Source: an uncultured Eubacteriales bacterium
GTDB lineage: Bacteria; Bacillota; Clostridia; Christensenellales; Aristaeellaceae
Direction: 5' to 3'
NCBI GenBank assembly: GCA_944349855.1
Contig: CALVNS010000004.1
Coordinates: 32,093-96,092 of the forward strand
Length of the DNA: 64,000 bases
Part shown: piece by piece, positions 34,849 to 44,983 of the stretch
Position numbering within the stretch: position 1 is the stretch's first letter
How the letters are laid out: each line of letters opens with the position of its first letter
The notes under the pieces: model-generated
What the model was told of the DNA's origin: nothing
Database searches by the model: none
The model's input: the letters and a program-made list of their open reading frames with translations, nothing else
Made by a program: the position numbers and the translations under genes

Positions 34849-34877
34849 TTTACAAACGGCGAAATTTGCGGTACGAT
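34849..34877 (+). promoter_or_regulatory. Promoter of the nucleoside transporter operon
   Basis: TTTACA, 17-bp spacer, TACGAT. A GAAATTTGNG motif occurs at 34821 and again at 34861 within the spacer, 40 bp apart, a possible repressor-site pair. The short leader shows no purine riboswitch. Confidence 0.65.
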
Positions 34878-34925
34878 AACCCTGCTTCGTTTCCTAATCG
34901 AGAACATTAGAGGAGGCAATCATTC

Positions 34926-36086
34926 ATGAAGAAGTTTGTGTCCCTGGCGCTGGCGCTGATGCTGTGCCTGCTGTCCGTAGGCGTGATGGCCGAGGGCGGC
35001 GTGCCGGTCGAGGAGCTGAAGGTCGGCTTCATCTTCATCGGCGATGAGAACGAAGGCTACACCGCCAACCACTACAACGGCGCGAAGGAAATGGCGGCTG
35101 CGCTGGGCTTGTCCGAGGATCAGCTGCTGATCAAGTGGGTCGTCCCGGAGAACGAGGAGTGCGAGGACGCCGCGTATGACCTGGCCGATCAGGGCTGCCA
35201 GATCATCTTCGGCAACAGCTTCGGCTTCGAGTCCTACATGATCAACGTCGCCAAGGAATACCCGGATGTCGAGTTCTGCCACGCCACCGGCACGCAGGCC
35301 TCCACGCTGGGCATGGCCAACTTCCATAACTTCTTCACCTCCGTGTATGAGTCCCGCTACGTCTCCGGTGTGGTCGCGGGCCTGAAGCTCAACGAGATGA
35401 TCGCAAATGGCGTCATCACCGCGGATCAGGCGAAGATCGGCTATGTGGGCGCGTTCCCGTATGAAGAGGTCAAGTCCGGCTACACGGCGTTCTTCCTGGG
35501 CGCGCGCAGCGTGTGCCCCACGGCCACGATGGACGTGAAGTACACCAACTCCTGGGCGTCGTTTGACCTGGAGAAGGAAGCGGCTGAGGCGCTGATCGCG
35601 GGCGGCTGCGTGCTGATTTCCCAGCATGCCGACACCACCGGCGCGCCCACGGCGTGCGAAGAGGCGGGCGTGCCCGTCGTCGGCTACAACGTCTCCATGA
35701 TCGCCACCGCGCCCACTCAGGCGCTGACCTCTGCGGCCGTGAACTGGGGCCCCTACTACACCTACGCGGTGCAGTGCATAATCGATGGGACCGAGATCGT
35801 GACCGACTGGTGCCATGGCTATGCCGACGGCGCGAACCAGATCACCGAGCTGAACGAGGCTGCCGTGGCCGAGGGCACCGCTGAGAAGGTCGCCGAGGTG
35901 GAGGCCGCGTTGATGGACGGCACGCTGCACGTGTTCGACTGCTCCACGTTCACCGTGGACGGCAAGACGCTGACCGAAGAGGACAGCGAGTACGTCTATG
36001 ACGGCTACTTCCACGAGTCCGAGGTGCGCTCTGCCCCGTACTTCGGCTACGTCATCGACGGCATCACCGAGCTGACTGCGCAGTAA
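34926..36086 (+). CDS. BMP-family (PnrA/Med-like) nucleoside-binding protein of an ABC transporter
   Basis: 386 residues. Signal peptide MKKFVSLALALMLCLLSVGVMA followed by the BMP fold: LKVGFIFIGDENEGYTANHYNGAKEM, GCQIIFGNSFGFESYM, HATGTQASTLGMANFHNFFTSVYESRYVSGVVAGL and KIGYVGAFPYEEVKSGYTAFFLGARS. Relatives bind purine or other nucleosides. The export signal has no standard lipobox, so anchoring is unclear. AGAGGAGGC lies before the ATG. First gene of an operon encoding ATPase and two permeases; the gene order matches other BMP-type nucleoside transporters. Confidence 0.92.
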   Translation: MKKFVSLALALMLCLLSVGVMAEGGVPVEELKVGFIFIGDENEGYTANHYNGAKEMAAALGLSEDQLLIKWVVPENEECEDAAYDLADQGCQIIFGNSFGFESYMINVAKEYPDVEFCHATGTQASTLGMANFHNFFTSVYESRYVSGVVAGLKLNEMIANGVITADQAKIGYVGAFPYEEVKSGYTAFFLGARSVCPTATMDVKYTNSWASFDLEKEAAEALIAGGCVLISQHADTTGAPTACEEAGVPVVGYNVSMIATAPTQALTSAAVNWGPYYTYAVQCIIDGTEIVTDWCHGYADGANQITELNEAAVAEGTAEKVAEVEAALMDGTLHVFDCSTFTVDGKTLTEEDSEYVYDGYFHESEVRSAPYFGYVIDGITELTAQ

Positions 36087-36165
36087 TCCTGCAAGGTCTT
36101 GCGGCGGACGGCCTCAACGCCGTCCGCCCGTTTTGCGTTGCGACCCTATCACAGGAGGATTGCCC

Positions 36166-37706
<1,541 letters not shown>

Positions 37707-37710
<4 letters not shown>

Positions 37711-38822
37711 ATACCGCACGGGAGCCGTTGTTTCACATCGTCAAGCGCGACGGCGTGCCCTTTCCCAAGGCGCTGGCCATCCGGGCGGCCGCTGTGCTGC
37801 TCTCGCTGGTGGCCTGCGCGGGCGTGATCTTTGCGCTCACCGGCATGAACCCGCTGGAGGTCTACAGCGCCTATCTGAGCGGCGCAGTCGGCACCAACCG
37901 CCGCCTGTGGATGACCATCCGCGACAGCGCGACGCTGCTGCTCATCGCCCTGGCGATCACCCCGGCGTTCAAGATGCGCTTTTGGAACATCGGCGCCGAG
38001 GGCCAGGTGCTCGTCGGCGGCCTGGCCACGGCGGCCGTCATGATCTACGGCGGGGGCGCGATGCCCACCTGGCTGCTCTTCACGCTCATGGCGACGTGCA
38101 GCATGCTTGCCGGCATGGTCTGGGGCCTGATCCCCGCGGCGTTCAAGGCCAGGTACAACACCAATGAGACGCTCTTCACCCTGATGCTCAACTATGTGGG
38201 CATGCAGCTGGTGACGTTCAGCATCGTCTTTTGGGAAAATCCGGCCGGTTCCAACACCGTAGGCGTCATCCATCAGGCGACGGAGTACGGCTGGTTTCCG
38301 GACCTGTTCGGACAGAAGTATGGCCTCAACGTGTTGATCGTGCTGTCCATCACGGTGCTGATGTTCGTGTATCTGCGCTACAGCAAGCACGGCTATGAGA
38401 TCGCCGTCGTGGGAGAGAGCGAGAACACCGCGCGCTATGCGGGCATCAACGTGAGCAAGATCATCCTGCGCACGATGGCGCTGTCCGGCGCGCTGTGCGG
38501 CCTGACAGGCTTCATCATCGTGTCCGGCTGCAGCCACACGATCTCCACCAGCACGGCCGGCGGGCGCGGCTTTACGGCGATCATCGTCAGCTGGCTGTCC
38601 AAGTTCAATCCCTTCACGATGATCCTCGTCTCGTTCTTCCTCGTGTTCATGGAAAAGGGCGCCATTCAGATCGCCTCGCAGTTCAACCTCAATGAGAACG
38701 CCTCAGACGTGCTGACGGGCATCATCCTCTTCTTCATCCTCGGATGCGAGTTCTTCATCAATTATGAGGTCAGCCTGCGCCGGCACGGCAGAAAGGAGAT
38801 CAAGGGATGGGCACGATCCTGA
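37707..38822 (+). CDS. Nucleoside ABC transporter permease 1 (YufP type)
   Basis: 371 residues, about nine membrane segments. LLIALAITPAFKMRFWNIGAEGQVLVGGLA and the NETLFTLMLNYVGMQL segment are characteristic; KHGYEIAVVGESENTARYAGINVSK is the coupling loop to the ATPase. Translationally coupled to the ATPase upstream and overlapping the second permease by 16 nt. Confidence 0.92.
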
Positions 38823-39787
38823 TCTTTATCCAGAACGCCATCGCGCAGGGCATCGGCATCCTCTATGGCGCGACGGGCGAAATCCTGACCGAGAAGAGCG
38901 GTAACCTCAATCTGGGCGTGCCGGGCATGATGTACATGGGCGGCATCGCGGGCCTGATCGGCGCGTTCCTCTATGAGAACGCCGTCGCCGAGCCTGTCGC
39001 GGCCGTGGGCATGCTGATCTCACTGCTGTGCGCCTTTGCCTGCGCGACGCTGGGCGGCCTGATCTACAGCGTATTGACGATCTCGCTGCGCGCCAATCAG
39101 AACGTGACGGGCCTGGCACTCACGACGTTCGGCGTGGGCTTTGGCAACTTCTTCGGCGGATCGCTCTCGCGTCTGGCCGGCGGCGTCGGCCAGATCTCCG
39201 TGGCCACGACGGCCAGCGCCTACCGTGCGACGATCCCCATCCTGGGTGAGATTCCGGTCGTGGGCGAAGTGCTGTTCTCCTATGGTTTCCTGACGTACCT
39301 GAGCATCGCAGCCGCGCTGGCGCTGAGCTATTTCCTGAACAAGACGCGACAGGGCCTGAACCTGCGCGCCGTCGGGGAAAACCCCGGCACAGCGGATGCT
39401 GCGGGCATCGACGTGACCCGCTATAAGTACCTGGCCACGTGCCTGGGCGGCGGCATCGCGGGCCTGGGCGGACTGTACTTTGTGATGGAGTACTCCGGCG
39501 GCACCTGGACGAACAACGGCTTTGGCGACCGTGGCTGGTTGGCTGTGGCGCTGGTGATCTTCGCGCAGTGGAAGCCGGTCAAGGCGATCTGGGGCTCCAT
39601 CCTCTTTGGCGGGCTGTACATCCTGTACCTGTACATCGCGGGCCTGGGCCGCAGCATGCAGGAGATCTTTAAAATGCTGCCCTATGTCGTCACCATCGTC
39701 GTGCTGGTGCTGGCCTCCCTGCGCAAGCGGCGCGAAAATCAGCCGCCGCAGGGCTTGGGCGTCGCATATTTCCGAGAGGACAGATAA
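38807..39787 (+). CDS. Nucleoside ABC transporter permease 2 (YufQ type)
   Basis: 326 residues, about eight membrane segments. Contains GILYGATGEILTEKSGNLNLGVPGMMYMGG near the N-terminus and TRQGLNLRAVGENPGTADAAGIDVTRYKY as the coupling helix. Starts inside the first permease gene, with AAGGAGATCAAGGG upstream. Confidence 0.92.
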   Translation: MGTILIFIQNAIAQGIGILYGATGEILTEKSGNLNLGVPGMMYMGGIAGLIGAFLYENAVAEPVAAVGMLISLLCAFACATLGGLIYSVLTISLRANQNVTGLALTTFGVGFGNFFGGSLSRLAGGVGQISVATTASAYRATIPILGEIPVVGEVLFSYGFLTYLSIAAALALSYFLNKTRQGLNLRAVGENPGTADAAGIDVTRYKYLATCLGGGIAGLGGLYFVMEYSGGTWTNNGFGDRGWLAVALVIFAQWKPVKAIWGSILFGGLYILYLYIAGLGRSMQEIFKMLPYVVTIVVLVLASLRKRRENQPPQGLGVAYFREDR

Positions 39788-39799
39788 GGGAGGCAACGG

Positions 39800-40657
39800 A
39801 TGATGGGCGATTCCGTTCTTACGTGGCTCTTTGAGACGAAGGCCGTGCGCGTGTGCCCGGAGGGCGCGCCGTTCTGGTATACGTCGGGCAAGCTGGGGCC
39901 CTTCTACATCAACACCCATTTCCTCTACGGCAGCCAGCAGGAGGCCGAGGCGCTGCTGGATACCATCGAGCAGGCCGCGGCAGGGGACAGGCTGCTCTTT
40001 GGGCGCACCGTGCTGCAGGCTGTGCGCGCGCAATATGCGAAAAATGAGATCTATCATGGCCTGATGGACCTGATGATCGAGCGGGCGCGCGGTATGGCGT
40101 TCGACTTCGTGTCCGGCGGAGAGCGGCGCGACTTCTTCTTCTCGCTGCTCATCGCCGACCGGTTGGGCAAGCCGCACGTGTCCATCTTCAAGGATCTGCA
40201 GACTGTCTGCGACGAGGCGGGCTTTGAAAGCGCCTGCCCGGCTTCGCAGGCGGGACTTGCAGGCAAGCGCGCGCTGCATGTGGCGGACCTGGTGACCGAG
40301 GCGTCCAGCTATGTGCGCGCGTGGATCCCGGCTGTAGAGGCGCTGGGCGCGAAGATCGGATGCAGCCTGGCCGTGGTGGATCGCGATCAGGGCGGGCGCG
40401 AAGTGCTGGCCGAGGCGGGCATCCCGCTGACGACGCTGGTGAAGATCGAGCCGTCGCTGTTTGAGACGGCTCGGGCGCTGGGCGTGGTGACGGACGAGCA
40501 GCTGGCGATGGTGCGCTCCTTCATGCAGGACCCCAACGGTTTCATGCATGCCTTCCTGAGCGCGCACCCGACGTTTTTGCAGGAGCAGATCGCGCTGGGC
40601 GGCAAGGCGAAGGAACGCGCGGAGCGCTGTATCGAAAAGGGATTTGACAGGCTGTGA
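39800..40657 (+). CDS. Orotate phosphoribosyltransferase-like protein (type I PRTase)
   Basis: 285 residues. FWYTSGKLGPFYINTHFLYGS and SGGERRDFFFSLLIADRLGKPHVSIFKD recall orotate phosphoribosyltransferase. The PRPP loop, normally DDxxTTGxS, reads VADLVTEASSY, so the acidic pair and glycine are altered; similar sequences occur across Clostridia, where they are annotated as PyrE. It may act in pyrimidine salvage or as a regulator. It starts 12 nt after the transporter permease with GGGAGG upstream and ends at a terminator, so it is the last gene of the nucleoside transporter operon. A true pyrE activity is uncertain. Confidence 0.75.
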   Translation: MMGDSVLTWLFETKAVRVCPEGAPFWYTSGKLGPFYINTHFLYGSQQEAEALLDTIEQAAAGDRLLFGRTVLQAVRAQYAKNEIYHGLMDLMIERARGMAFDFVSGGERRDFFFSLLIADRLGKPHVSIFKDLQTVCDEAGFESACPASQAGLAGKRALHVADLVTEASSYVRAWIPAVEALGAKIGCSLAVVDRDQGGREVLAEAGIPLTTLVKIEPSLFETARALGVVTDEQLAMVRSFMQDPNGFMHAFLSAHPTFLQEQIALGGKAKERAERCIEKGFDRL

Positions 40658-40662
40658 TGCCG

Positions 40663-40695
40663 AAGGCGGAGGGGACGTACCCTTCCGCCTTTTTT
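40663..40695 (+). terminator. Terminator of the nucleoside transporter operon
   Basis: AAGGCGGA / TTCCGCCTT stem with GC-rich loop and run of T. Confidence 0.88.
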
Positions 40696-40717
40696 GCTGC
40701 GAGGGGAGGAAGACGCT

Positions 40718-41566
40718 GTGCTGACGCTGCGCTACCGTCTGCGCCCGCAGGATGAGGCGCTGACGCTGCGCGCCGTGGCCCGCGAGCGCGTGGGCATGTC
40801 CTCTGCGCAGCTGCGCGAGCTGAGGGGACAGGCGCTGCTGGATGGACGGAAGACATACCTGAACCAGCGGGGGCGGGCCGGCGCGCTGCTCGAACTGCCG
40901 CTTTCGCGGGAAATATCGAGCGTCGAGCCGATGCCAGGTCAAGTGCGCGTGCTGTGGGAGGACGAGGCGCTGCTGGCAGTCTGCAAGCCCTCGGGCATTG
41001 AAAGCCATCCGCACCGGGGTGCGCTGTCGATCCTGAACTACGCCCTCTTTTACGCGCGGCAAAACGAACCGTCGGTCTGTCTGCATCCGGCGCACCGGCT
41101 GGACGCGGGAACGGAGGGCATCCTGCTTTTGGCCAAGCACGGCTGTGTGCAGGCGATGCTGATGCGCACGATGCGCGAAGGCGGCTTCTATAAGGAATAC
41201 GTCGGCGTCGTGCGCGGGCGGCCGGATGCGCCGTCGGGCACGATCCGCCTGCCCATCGCCCATGACCCGGCGCGCGGTCCCGCGCGCTTTGTCGATCCAT
41301 CCGGCCGGGACGCGTGGACGGATTATGAGACGCTCTCTACAGACGGAGGGGAGAGTGTGCTGCGCTTCATGCTCCACACCGGCAGGACACATCAGATCCG
41401 CGTGCACATGGCGGCGGTGGGACATCCATTGCTCGGAGACGCGCTCTACGGCGGCGGTACGGGAGGTTACCGGCTGTGCGCGTCGCGGCTGACCTTTCCG
41501 CATCCGCTGACGGGGGAGACGATCGACCTGCAGGTCCGTCCATCCTGGCCGACATCCGTGGAATGA
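40718..41566 (+). CDS. RluA-family pseudouridine synthase (no S4 domain evident)
   Basis: 282 residues. Catalytic motif HPAHRLDAGTEGILLLAKHG; C-terminal GRTHQIRVHMAAVGHPLLGDALYGG. The N-terminal 70 residues are less conserved than an S4 domain but occupy its place. GTG 40718 has GGGAGGA 8 nt upstream. It is the second RluA-type enzyme in the window (the other at 5.2 kb); substrates are probably different rRNA or tRNA sites. The gene begins just after a terminator with little room for a promoter, so readthrough is likely. Confidence 0.88.
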   Translation: MLTLRYRLRPQDEALTLRAVARERVGMSSAQLRELRGQALLDGRKTYLNQRGRAGALLELPLSREISSVEPMPGQVRVLWEDEALLAVCKPSGIESHPHRGALSILNYALFYARQNEPSVCLHPAHRLDAGTEGILLLAKHGCVQAMLMRTMREGGFYKEYVGVVRGRPDAPSGTIRLPIAHDPARGPARFVDPSGRDAWTDYETLSTDGGESVLRFMLHTGRTHQIRVHMAAVGHPLLGDALYGGGTGGYRLCASRLTFPHPLTGETIDLQVRPSWPTSVE

Positions 41567-41575
41567 TTTGGAAAG

Positions 41576-41597
41576 AGGGCTCCAAAGCCCTTTTTTT
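41576..41597 (+). terminator. Terminator of the second pseudouridine synthase gene
   Basis: AGGGCT-CCAA-AGCCCT with seven T residues. Confidence 0.85.
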
Positions 41598-41732
41598 CAT
41601 GGCTGCGCATGCGTTTTCCATGCATTGCCAGCATTAAACGTGCAATAAACGGCGCGTGGTTCGCGTTTGGATGGGTGAAAGGCGAGCGGACACGACCCCC
41701 GCCCGCCGGAAAATAAGGAGGAGGTTATCCCC

Positions 41733-42671
41733 ATGCTTACGAAATCATTCAAGTCCGGGTCGTACAAAAGATGCGCGATGATCCTGGTACTCTGCTTCCT
41801 GTGTGTGCTTCCGCTGGCGGCGATGGCGGGCGAGTCCGCGATCGTCAAGGGCGGCGCGCTGAATCTGCGCGCGGAAGCGAGCCTGGACGCGCAGGTGATC
41901 GGTCAGTACCCGACGGGCACCTGGGTCGAGATCCTGACCCGCGGCGACACCTGGCACTACGTGCAGGTCGGCGACAAGACCGGCTACATGATGGCCAAGT
42001 ATCTGTCCAGCGGCAACGACAGCGTGATCGCCACCGCGACGGTCAACACCAACTCGCGTGGCCTGAACCTGCGCGCGCAGCCCAGCGACAGCGCCGCCAT
42101 CATCACCTCGTACCCGAAGGGCACGAAGGTGGAGGTGCTGCAGAAGGGCACGGCGTGGCACCGCGTCTCGATTGACGGCAATGTGGGCTACATGTCCGCG
42201 CAGTGGCTGAGCTTCGGCGGTTCTTCCGGCGGCTCTTCCGGCGGCTCCGGCAGCTCGTCCGTAGAGGCCTATGGCGTGGTCAACAACCCGCGCGACACGC
42301 AGGTGCTGATGCTGCGCGAGAAGCCCTCGCAGGACAGCCGTGTGCTGGCCTACTACAAGAACGGCACGCAGGTGCAGATCCTCAAGAAGGGCTCGACCTG
42401 GCACGAGGTGAAGGTGAACGGCATCCATGGCTACATGATGGCCAAGTATGTGAAGATCACCTCTTCCTCCTCGTCCACGACCGCGACCCTGTACAACCCC
42501 AACGGCAACTCCATCGTCAACTTCCGCGAAGGCCCGAGCCTGAACGCGGCCGTGGTGACGACCTACAAGGTCGGCACGAAGGTGACGGTGCTTGACAAGG
42601 GGATCGACTGGTGCTACGTCGACATCAACGGTCGCACCGGTTATGTGAGCACGCACTTCCTGCGCTTCTGA
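41733..42671 (+). CDS. Secreted protein with four bacterial SH3 domains
   Basis: 312 residues. Signal peptide (about 1-32, core ILVLCFLCVLPLAAMA) and four SH3b repeats at about 35-92, 98-155, 180-240 and 248-312, each with a NLRAEAS, NLRAQPS, MLREKPS or NFREGPS motif and a GYM or GYVS end. A Ser/Gly linker (about 160-178) divides pairs. SH3b modules of this kind bind cell-wall peptides; no catalytic domain is present, so it is likely a wall-binding or sensing protein. A near-perfect AGGAGGAGGT ribosome site precedes the ATG. The 135-bp leader after the terminator shows no strong promoter. Confidence 0.9.
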   Translation: MLTKSFKSGSYKRCAMILVLCFLCVLPLAAMAGESAIVKGGALNLRAEASLDAQVIGQYPTGTWVEILTRGDTWHYVQVGDKTGYMMAKYLSSGNDSVIATATVNTNSRGLNLRAQPSDSAAIITSYPKGTKVEVLQKGTAWHRVSIDGNVGYMSAQWLSFGGSSGGSSGGSGSSSVEAYGVVNNPRDTQVLMLREKPSQDSRVLAYYKNGTQVQILKKGSTWHEVKVNGIHGYMMAKYVKITSSSSSTTATLYNPNGNSIVNFREGPSLNAAVVTTYKVGTKVTVLDKGIDWCYVDINGRTGYVSTHFLRF

Positions 42672-42682
42672 GATCGGACCGC

Positions 42683-42709
42683 AAAAAGGCCGCCGGACTT
42701 CCGGCGGCC
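42683..42709 (-). terminator. Terminator of folT, shared hairpin with the SH3 gene
   Basis: GGCCGCCGG-AAGT-CCGGCGGCC then TTTTT on the minus strand; on the plus strand the same hairpin follows the SH3 gene without a U-tract. Confidence 0.82.
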
Positions 42710-42769
42710 ATTCGGCGTTTTGGCGCAAACCCTCGCCGCCGCCTGTTTCCACGGCGGATCGGGCGCGCG

Positions 42770-43321
42770 TCAGACATGCTGCGCCATGGGAAGCCGACGG
42801 AGCAGTCTGCGCAAGAAGTAGAGCAGCGCACAGTTGATGGGATAGCACAGCGCGTTTTTCATCAGGCGCAGTGGCAAGAGGGCCAGCATCGCGCCGCCGC
42901 CGGTCACGGAAAGCCAAAGCGTGTTGAGCAGCACATGGCACAGCAGATCGACGATCAGCTGCGCGGCGAGCACGTGCCACAGCCGCACCTCGCGCCGGTA
43001 GAAGAACAGGCCGTAGACCAGGCCGACCAGCATGGCGCTGAGCGTATAGCCGGGAAAGTATGGGCCTGCGGGAAATAGAAAACAGGCGAGCACATCGGCC
43101 AGGGCGCCGTGGACGAGCGCGACGACCGGGCCGAACAACGTCGCCGTCGCCGCGATGGTGAGAAAGCCGAATGTGACGCGCACATTCGCCGTCACGTAGA
43201 CCGCGACGGACGAGAGCGCCAACTGCATGGCGATCAGAATGCCCGTCAGGGCCAGGGTCTGCGTGCGCCGCAGCGCCGCAGCGGAGCGTTGAAAGGAAAC
43301 ACAAAGGGGCAAATGCTGCAT
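42770..43321 (-). CDS. folT: Folate ECF transporter S component
   Basis: 183 residues, about six membrane segments. The run LTGILIAMQLALSSVAVYVTANVRVTFGFL, FGPVVALVHGALADVLACFLFPAGPYFPGYTLSAMLVGLVYGLFFY is typical of FolT, the substrate-specific subunit that binds folates and pairs with the shared EcfAA'T module, not encoded here. ATG 43321 has a perfect AGGAGGT ribosome site. It is preceded by a tetrahydrofolate riboswitch and a ribosome-site-sequestering hairpin, which independently supports the folate assignment. Confidence 0.93.
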   Translation of the reverse strand: MQHLPLCVSFQRSAAALRRTQTLALTGILIAMQLALSSVAVYVTANVRVTFGFLTIAATATLFGPVVALVHGALADVLACFLFPAGPYFPGYTLSAMLVGLVYGLFFYRREVRLWHVLAAQLIVDLLCHVLLNTLWLSVTGGGAMLALLPLRLMKNALCYPINCALLYFLRRLLRRLPMAQHV

Positions 43322-43327
43322 GAAAAC

Positions 43328-43368
43328 GCACCTCCTGCCAATCGACGAGGACGGATTCGCAGAGGTGC
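43328..43368 (-). promoter_or_regulatory. Ribosome-site sequestering hairpin (riboswitch expression platform)
   Basis: GCACCTCTGC (rc of 43359-43368) can pair with GCAGGAGGTGC (rc of 43328-43338), masking the folT ribosome site. GGGCA overlapping its 5' side can instead pair with the CTGCCC at the 3' end of the aptamer. That gives a bound-off, unbound-on translational switch by inference. Confidence 0.65.
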
Positions 43369-43380
43369 CCGAAACAGAAG

Positions 43381-43493
43381 GGCAGTCGGGGGCGGCCAGG
43401 CACCGCGAAGCGCAGGACTTCTTCGTCCCATGGTATTCCCTTACATGGGCACTTGACGCGCACGGGCCGCAATCGCCGGGGGCGATCCCTGCC
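43381..43493 (-). promoter_or_regulatory. Tetrahydrofolate (THF-I) riboswitch upstream of folT
   Basis: On the minus strand the conserved aptamer elements occur in order: GCGTCAAGTG (consensus GCGTTAAGTG), a CCCATG/CATGGG helix capped by a loop containing GGGAATAC, ACGAAG, and CGCGGTG. The outer helix GGCAG/CTGCC and inner GCGGCC/GGCCGC close it. Matches the folT-associated THF riboswitch of Firmicutes in sequence and position. Confidence 0.85.
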
Positions 43494-43521
43494 ATCTGAC
43501 GAATCTCGAGGGGACGCCCCT

Positions 43522-43550
43522 ATTATAAGCGGGGGCGCGGGGAAAAGCAA
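43522..43550 (-). promoter_or_regulatory. Promoter of the riboswitch-folT transcript
   Basis: Minus strand TTGCTT, 17-bp spacer, TATAAT, about 30 bp before the aptamer. Confidence 0.8.
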
Positions 43551-43568
43551 GGGCCTGCGGTAAACTTG

Positions 43569-44006
43569 TCAGGTCTCCATGGCGCGCAGGTAGACCAGCG
43601 CGGCGCGGTAGCGCTCCATGCGCTGCGCGTCGCGCTCCGTCACGCACGGCAGGCGCGTCACATCCATGTTGTGCGCGAGATCGGCCAGTTTGACCGCGCG
43701 GGCATCGGGATTGGACGCCAGGCGCGCCACATAGTCCGCATAGGGCATGGCAGGATCGTGCGTGAGCAGCGCGACAGCCTCGACCACGCGGTCTGGAAAC
43801 CCTTCGCGCCGCAGGTCTTGAAGCGTATACGGCGTGTTCTCAATCACATCGTGCAGCAGCGCCACGACGGTCGTCGTCTCGCTGCGCATCTGCTCGGCCA
43901 GGTGCAGCGGATGAAACACGTAGGGCACGCCGTCCGATTCGGTCTGGCCATGATGCGCCGCATAGGCCAGGGACATGGCCTTGCGCGTCAGCGGGGTGTA
44001 GATCAT
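43569..44006 (-). CDS. Small HD-domain hydrolase, RelA/SpoT-hydrolase-like
   Basis: 145 residues. YAAHHGQTESDGVPYVFHPLHLAEQM, TTVVALLHDVIENTPYTLQDL, and VKLADLAHNMDVTRL give the HD metal-ligand set in the order seen in the hydrolase half of RelA/SpoT and in small alarmone hydrolases (MESH1/SAH). No synthetase domain. A role in ppGpp or other nucleotide hydrolysis is possible, but the short length leaves other HD phosphohydrolases open. GAGGAGGGAATCGC precedes the ATG. It follows the phospholipase-like gene by 22 nt on the same strand. Confidence 0.78.
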   Translation of the reverse strand: MIYTPLTRKAMSLAYAAHHGQTESDGVPYVFHPLHLAEQMRSETTTVVALLHDVIENTPYTLQDLRREGFPDRVVEAVALLTHDPAMPYADYVARLASNPDARAVKLADLAHNMDVTRLPCVTERDAQRMERYRAALVYLRAMET

Positions 44007-44028
44007 GCGATTCCCTCCTCTGTGAATA

Positions 44029-44928
44029 TCAGGGACGCGCTGACGGCTCGGCCTGCGCGCAAGGCAGGCCTGAATCGTAGCTCATGGAGCCGAGCGTTTG
44101 GGCGAGCGCAGCCTCGTCGATACCGTCCGCATAAAATGCGCGTGCGGCGCTGACGAATGTAAGCGCGCGCGACTTGGCGGCCTGCAGCAGCTCCGGAACG
44201 CTCTCATGGCGTTCGCCCGGGGCAAAGGGGCTCTGCCACGGCGCGTGCGCGGCATTGGTCAGGTCGCCCTGGGGGAGGCGCACAGGCACCATGTGCGCGT
44301 GCAGCGCCCTTTGCAGCCCAAGCGGCCAGGCCAGGGCCCCCAACATCGCATATTTGACGCCCGTCGGGCTGTATAGAATGCGCGCGAGCCGCACGCTGTC
44401 GTTCAGCACGTGCTCGAACAGGCGCTCTTTTACAGACCTCTGGTCTGTATAGGTCTCGCGCACGGCATGGCACAGCAGCTGAGCGATCTGGGCGCGCTGC
44501 GGCTGCGACAGCGCCGCGATGCCAGCCATATGGCGCGGCGTGCCCACGCGATGCCCCTCCTCGAGATAGAGCCATTGGTCGAGCGCGTGTTCGTAGGCAC
44601 AGTGCAGCGTACTGGACGGGCGTCCCTGCGGCGTGCTCGTGCGCGCATAGACGAAGGGATGAAACGTCGTGTCCGTCGCATAGTGCGTCAGAAATCCCAA
44701 AGCGTAGTCTCGCTGCACGGACGTACGCGCGCCGCGCAGGAGCGCCAGCAGGAACGCACCGGTGCGCTCTTTGTGCATGCGCGAAGCCAACGCAAAGGGG
44801 CTGCACACGCCCCGCTGCCGGTGCAGGCAAAAGAAAAGGGGATCAGGGCCTTCGGCACCAGCCAGCGCAGCGGGGGAGGAGCCGAGCGCCGCGCGCGCGA
44901 CAGCTTGATGCAGGTACGATGCGGGCAT
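44029..44928 (-). CDS. Zinc-dependent phospholipase C-like protein
   Basis: 299 residues. The start MPASYLHQAVARAAL and the region GPDPLFF..ALASRMHKERTGAFLLALL..RDYALGFLTHYATDTTFHPFVYAR match the metallo domain of bacterial zinc-dependent phospholipase C-like proteins, with His and Asp ligands in the H-x-x-H and GFLxHxxxDxxFHP motifs. The group in Clostridia is largely uncharacterised and often lacks a secretion signal, as here. AAGGAGG lies before the ATG. It is divergent from the marR gene, whose promoter lies in the 110-bp gap. Confidence 0.8.
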   Translation of the reverse strand: MPASYLHQAVARAALGSSPAALAGAEGPDPLFFCLHRQRGVCSPFALASRMHKERTGAFLLALLRGARTSVQRDYALGFLTHYATDTTFHPFVYARTSTPQGRPSSTLHCAYEHALDQWLYLEEGHRVGTPRHMAGIAALSQPQRAQIAQLLCHAVRETYTDQRSVKERLFEHVLNDSVRLARILYSPTGVKYAMLGALAWPLGLQRALHAHMVPVRLPQGDLTNAAHAPWQSPFAPGERHESVPELLQAAKSRALTFVSAARAFYADGIDEAALAQTLGSMSYDSGLPCAQAEPSARP

Positions 44929-44983
44929 ACAGGGCCTCCTTGATGACGGAAAACCGGAATGGTTGAAAAGAGGTTCGCTTTGC

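Noticed and set aside
34795-34925. Purine riboswitch before the nucleoside transporter
   Set aside because: The leader after the promoter is only about 40 nt and lacks the conserved purine aptamer loops.
41830-42670. DNA-level repeats in the SH3 gene
   Set aside because: The repeats are divergent protein domains with varied spacing, not short direct repeats with spacers; no CRISPR.
43322-43495. Longer FolT frame starting at 43495
   Set aside because: The extension lies in the riboswitch and expression platform; the perfect ribosome site serves ATG 43321.
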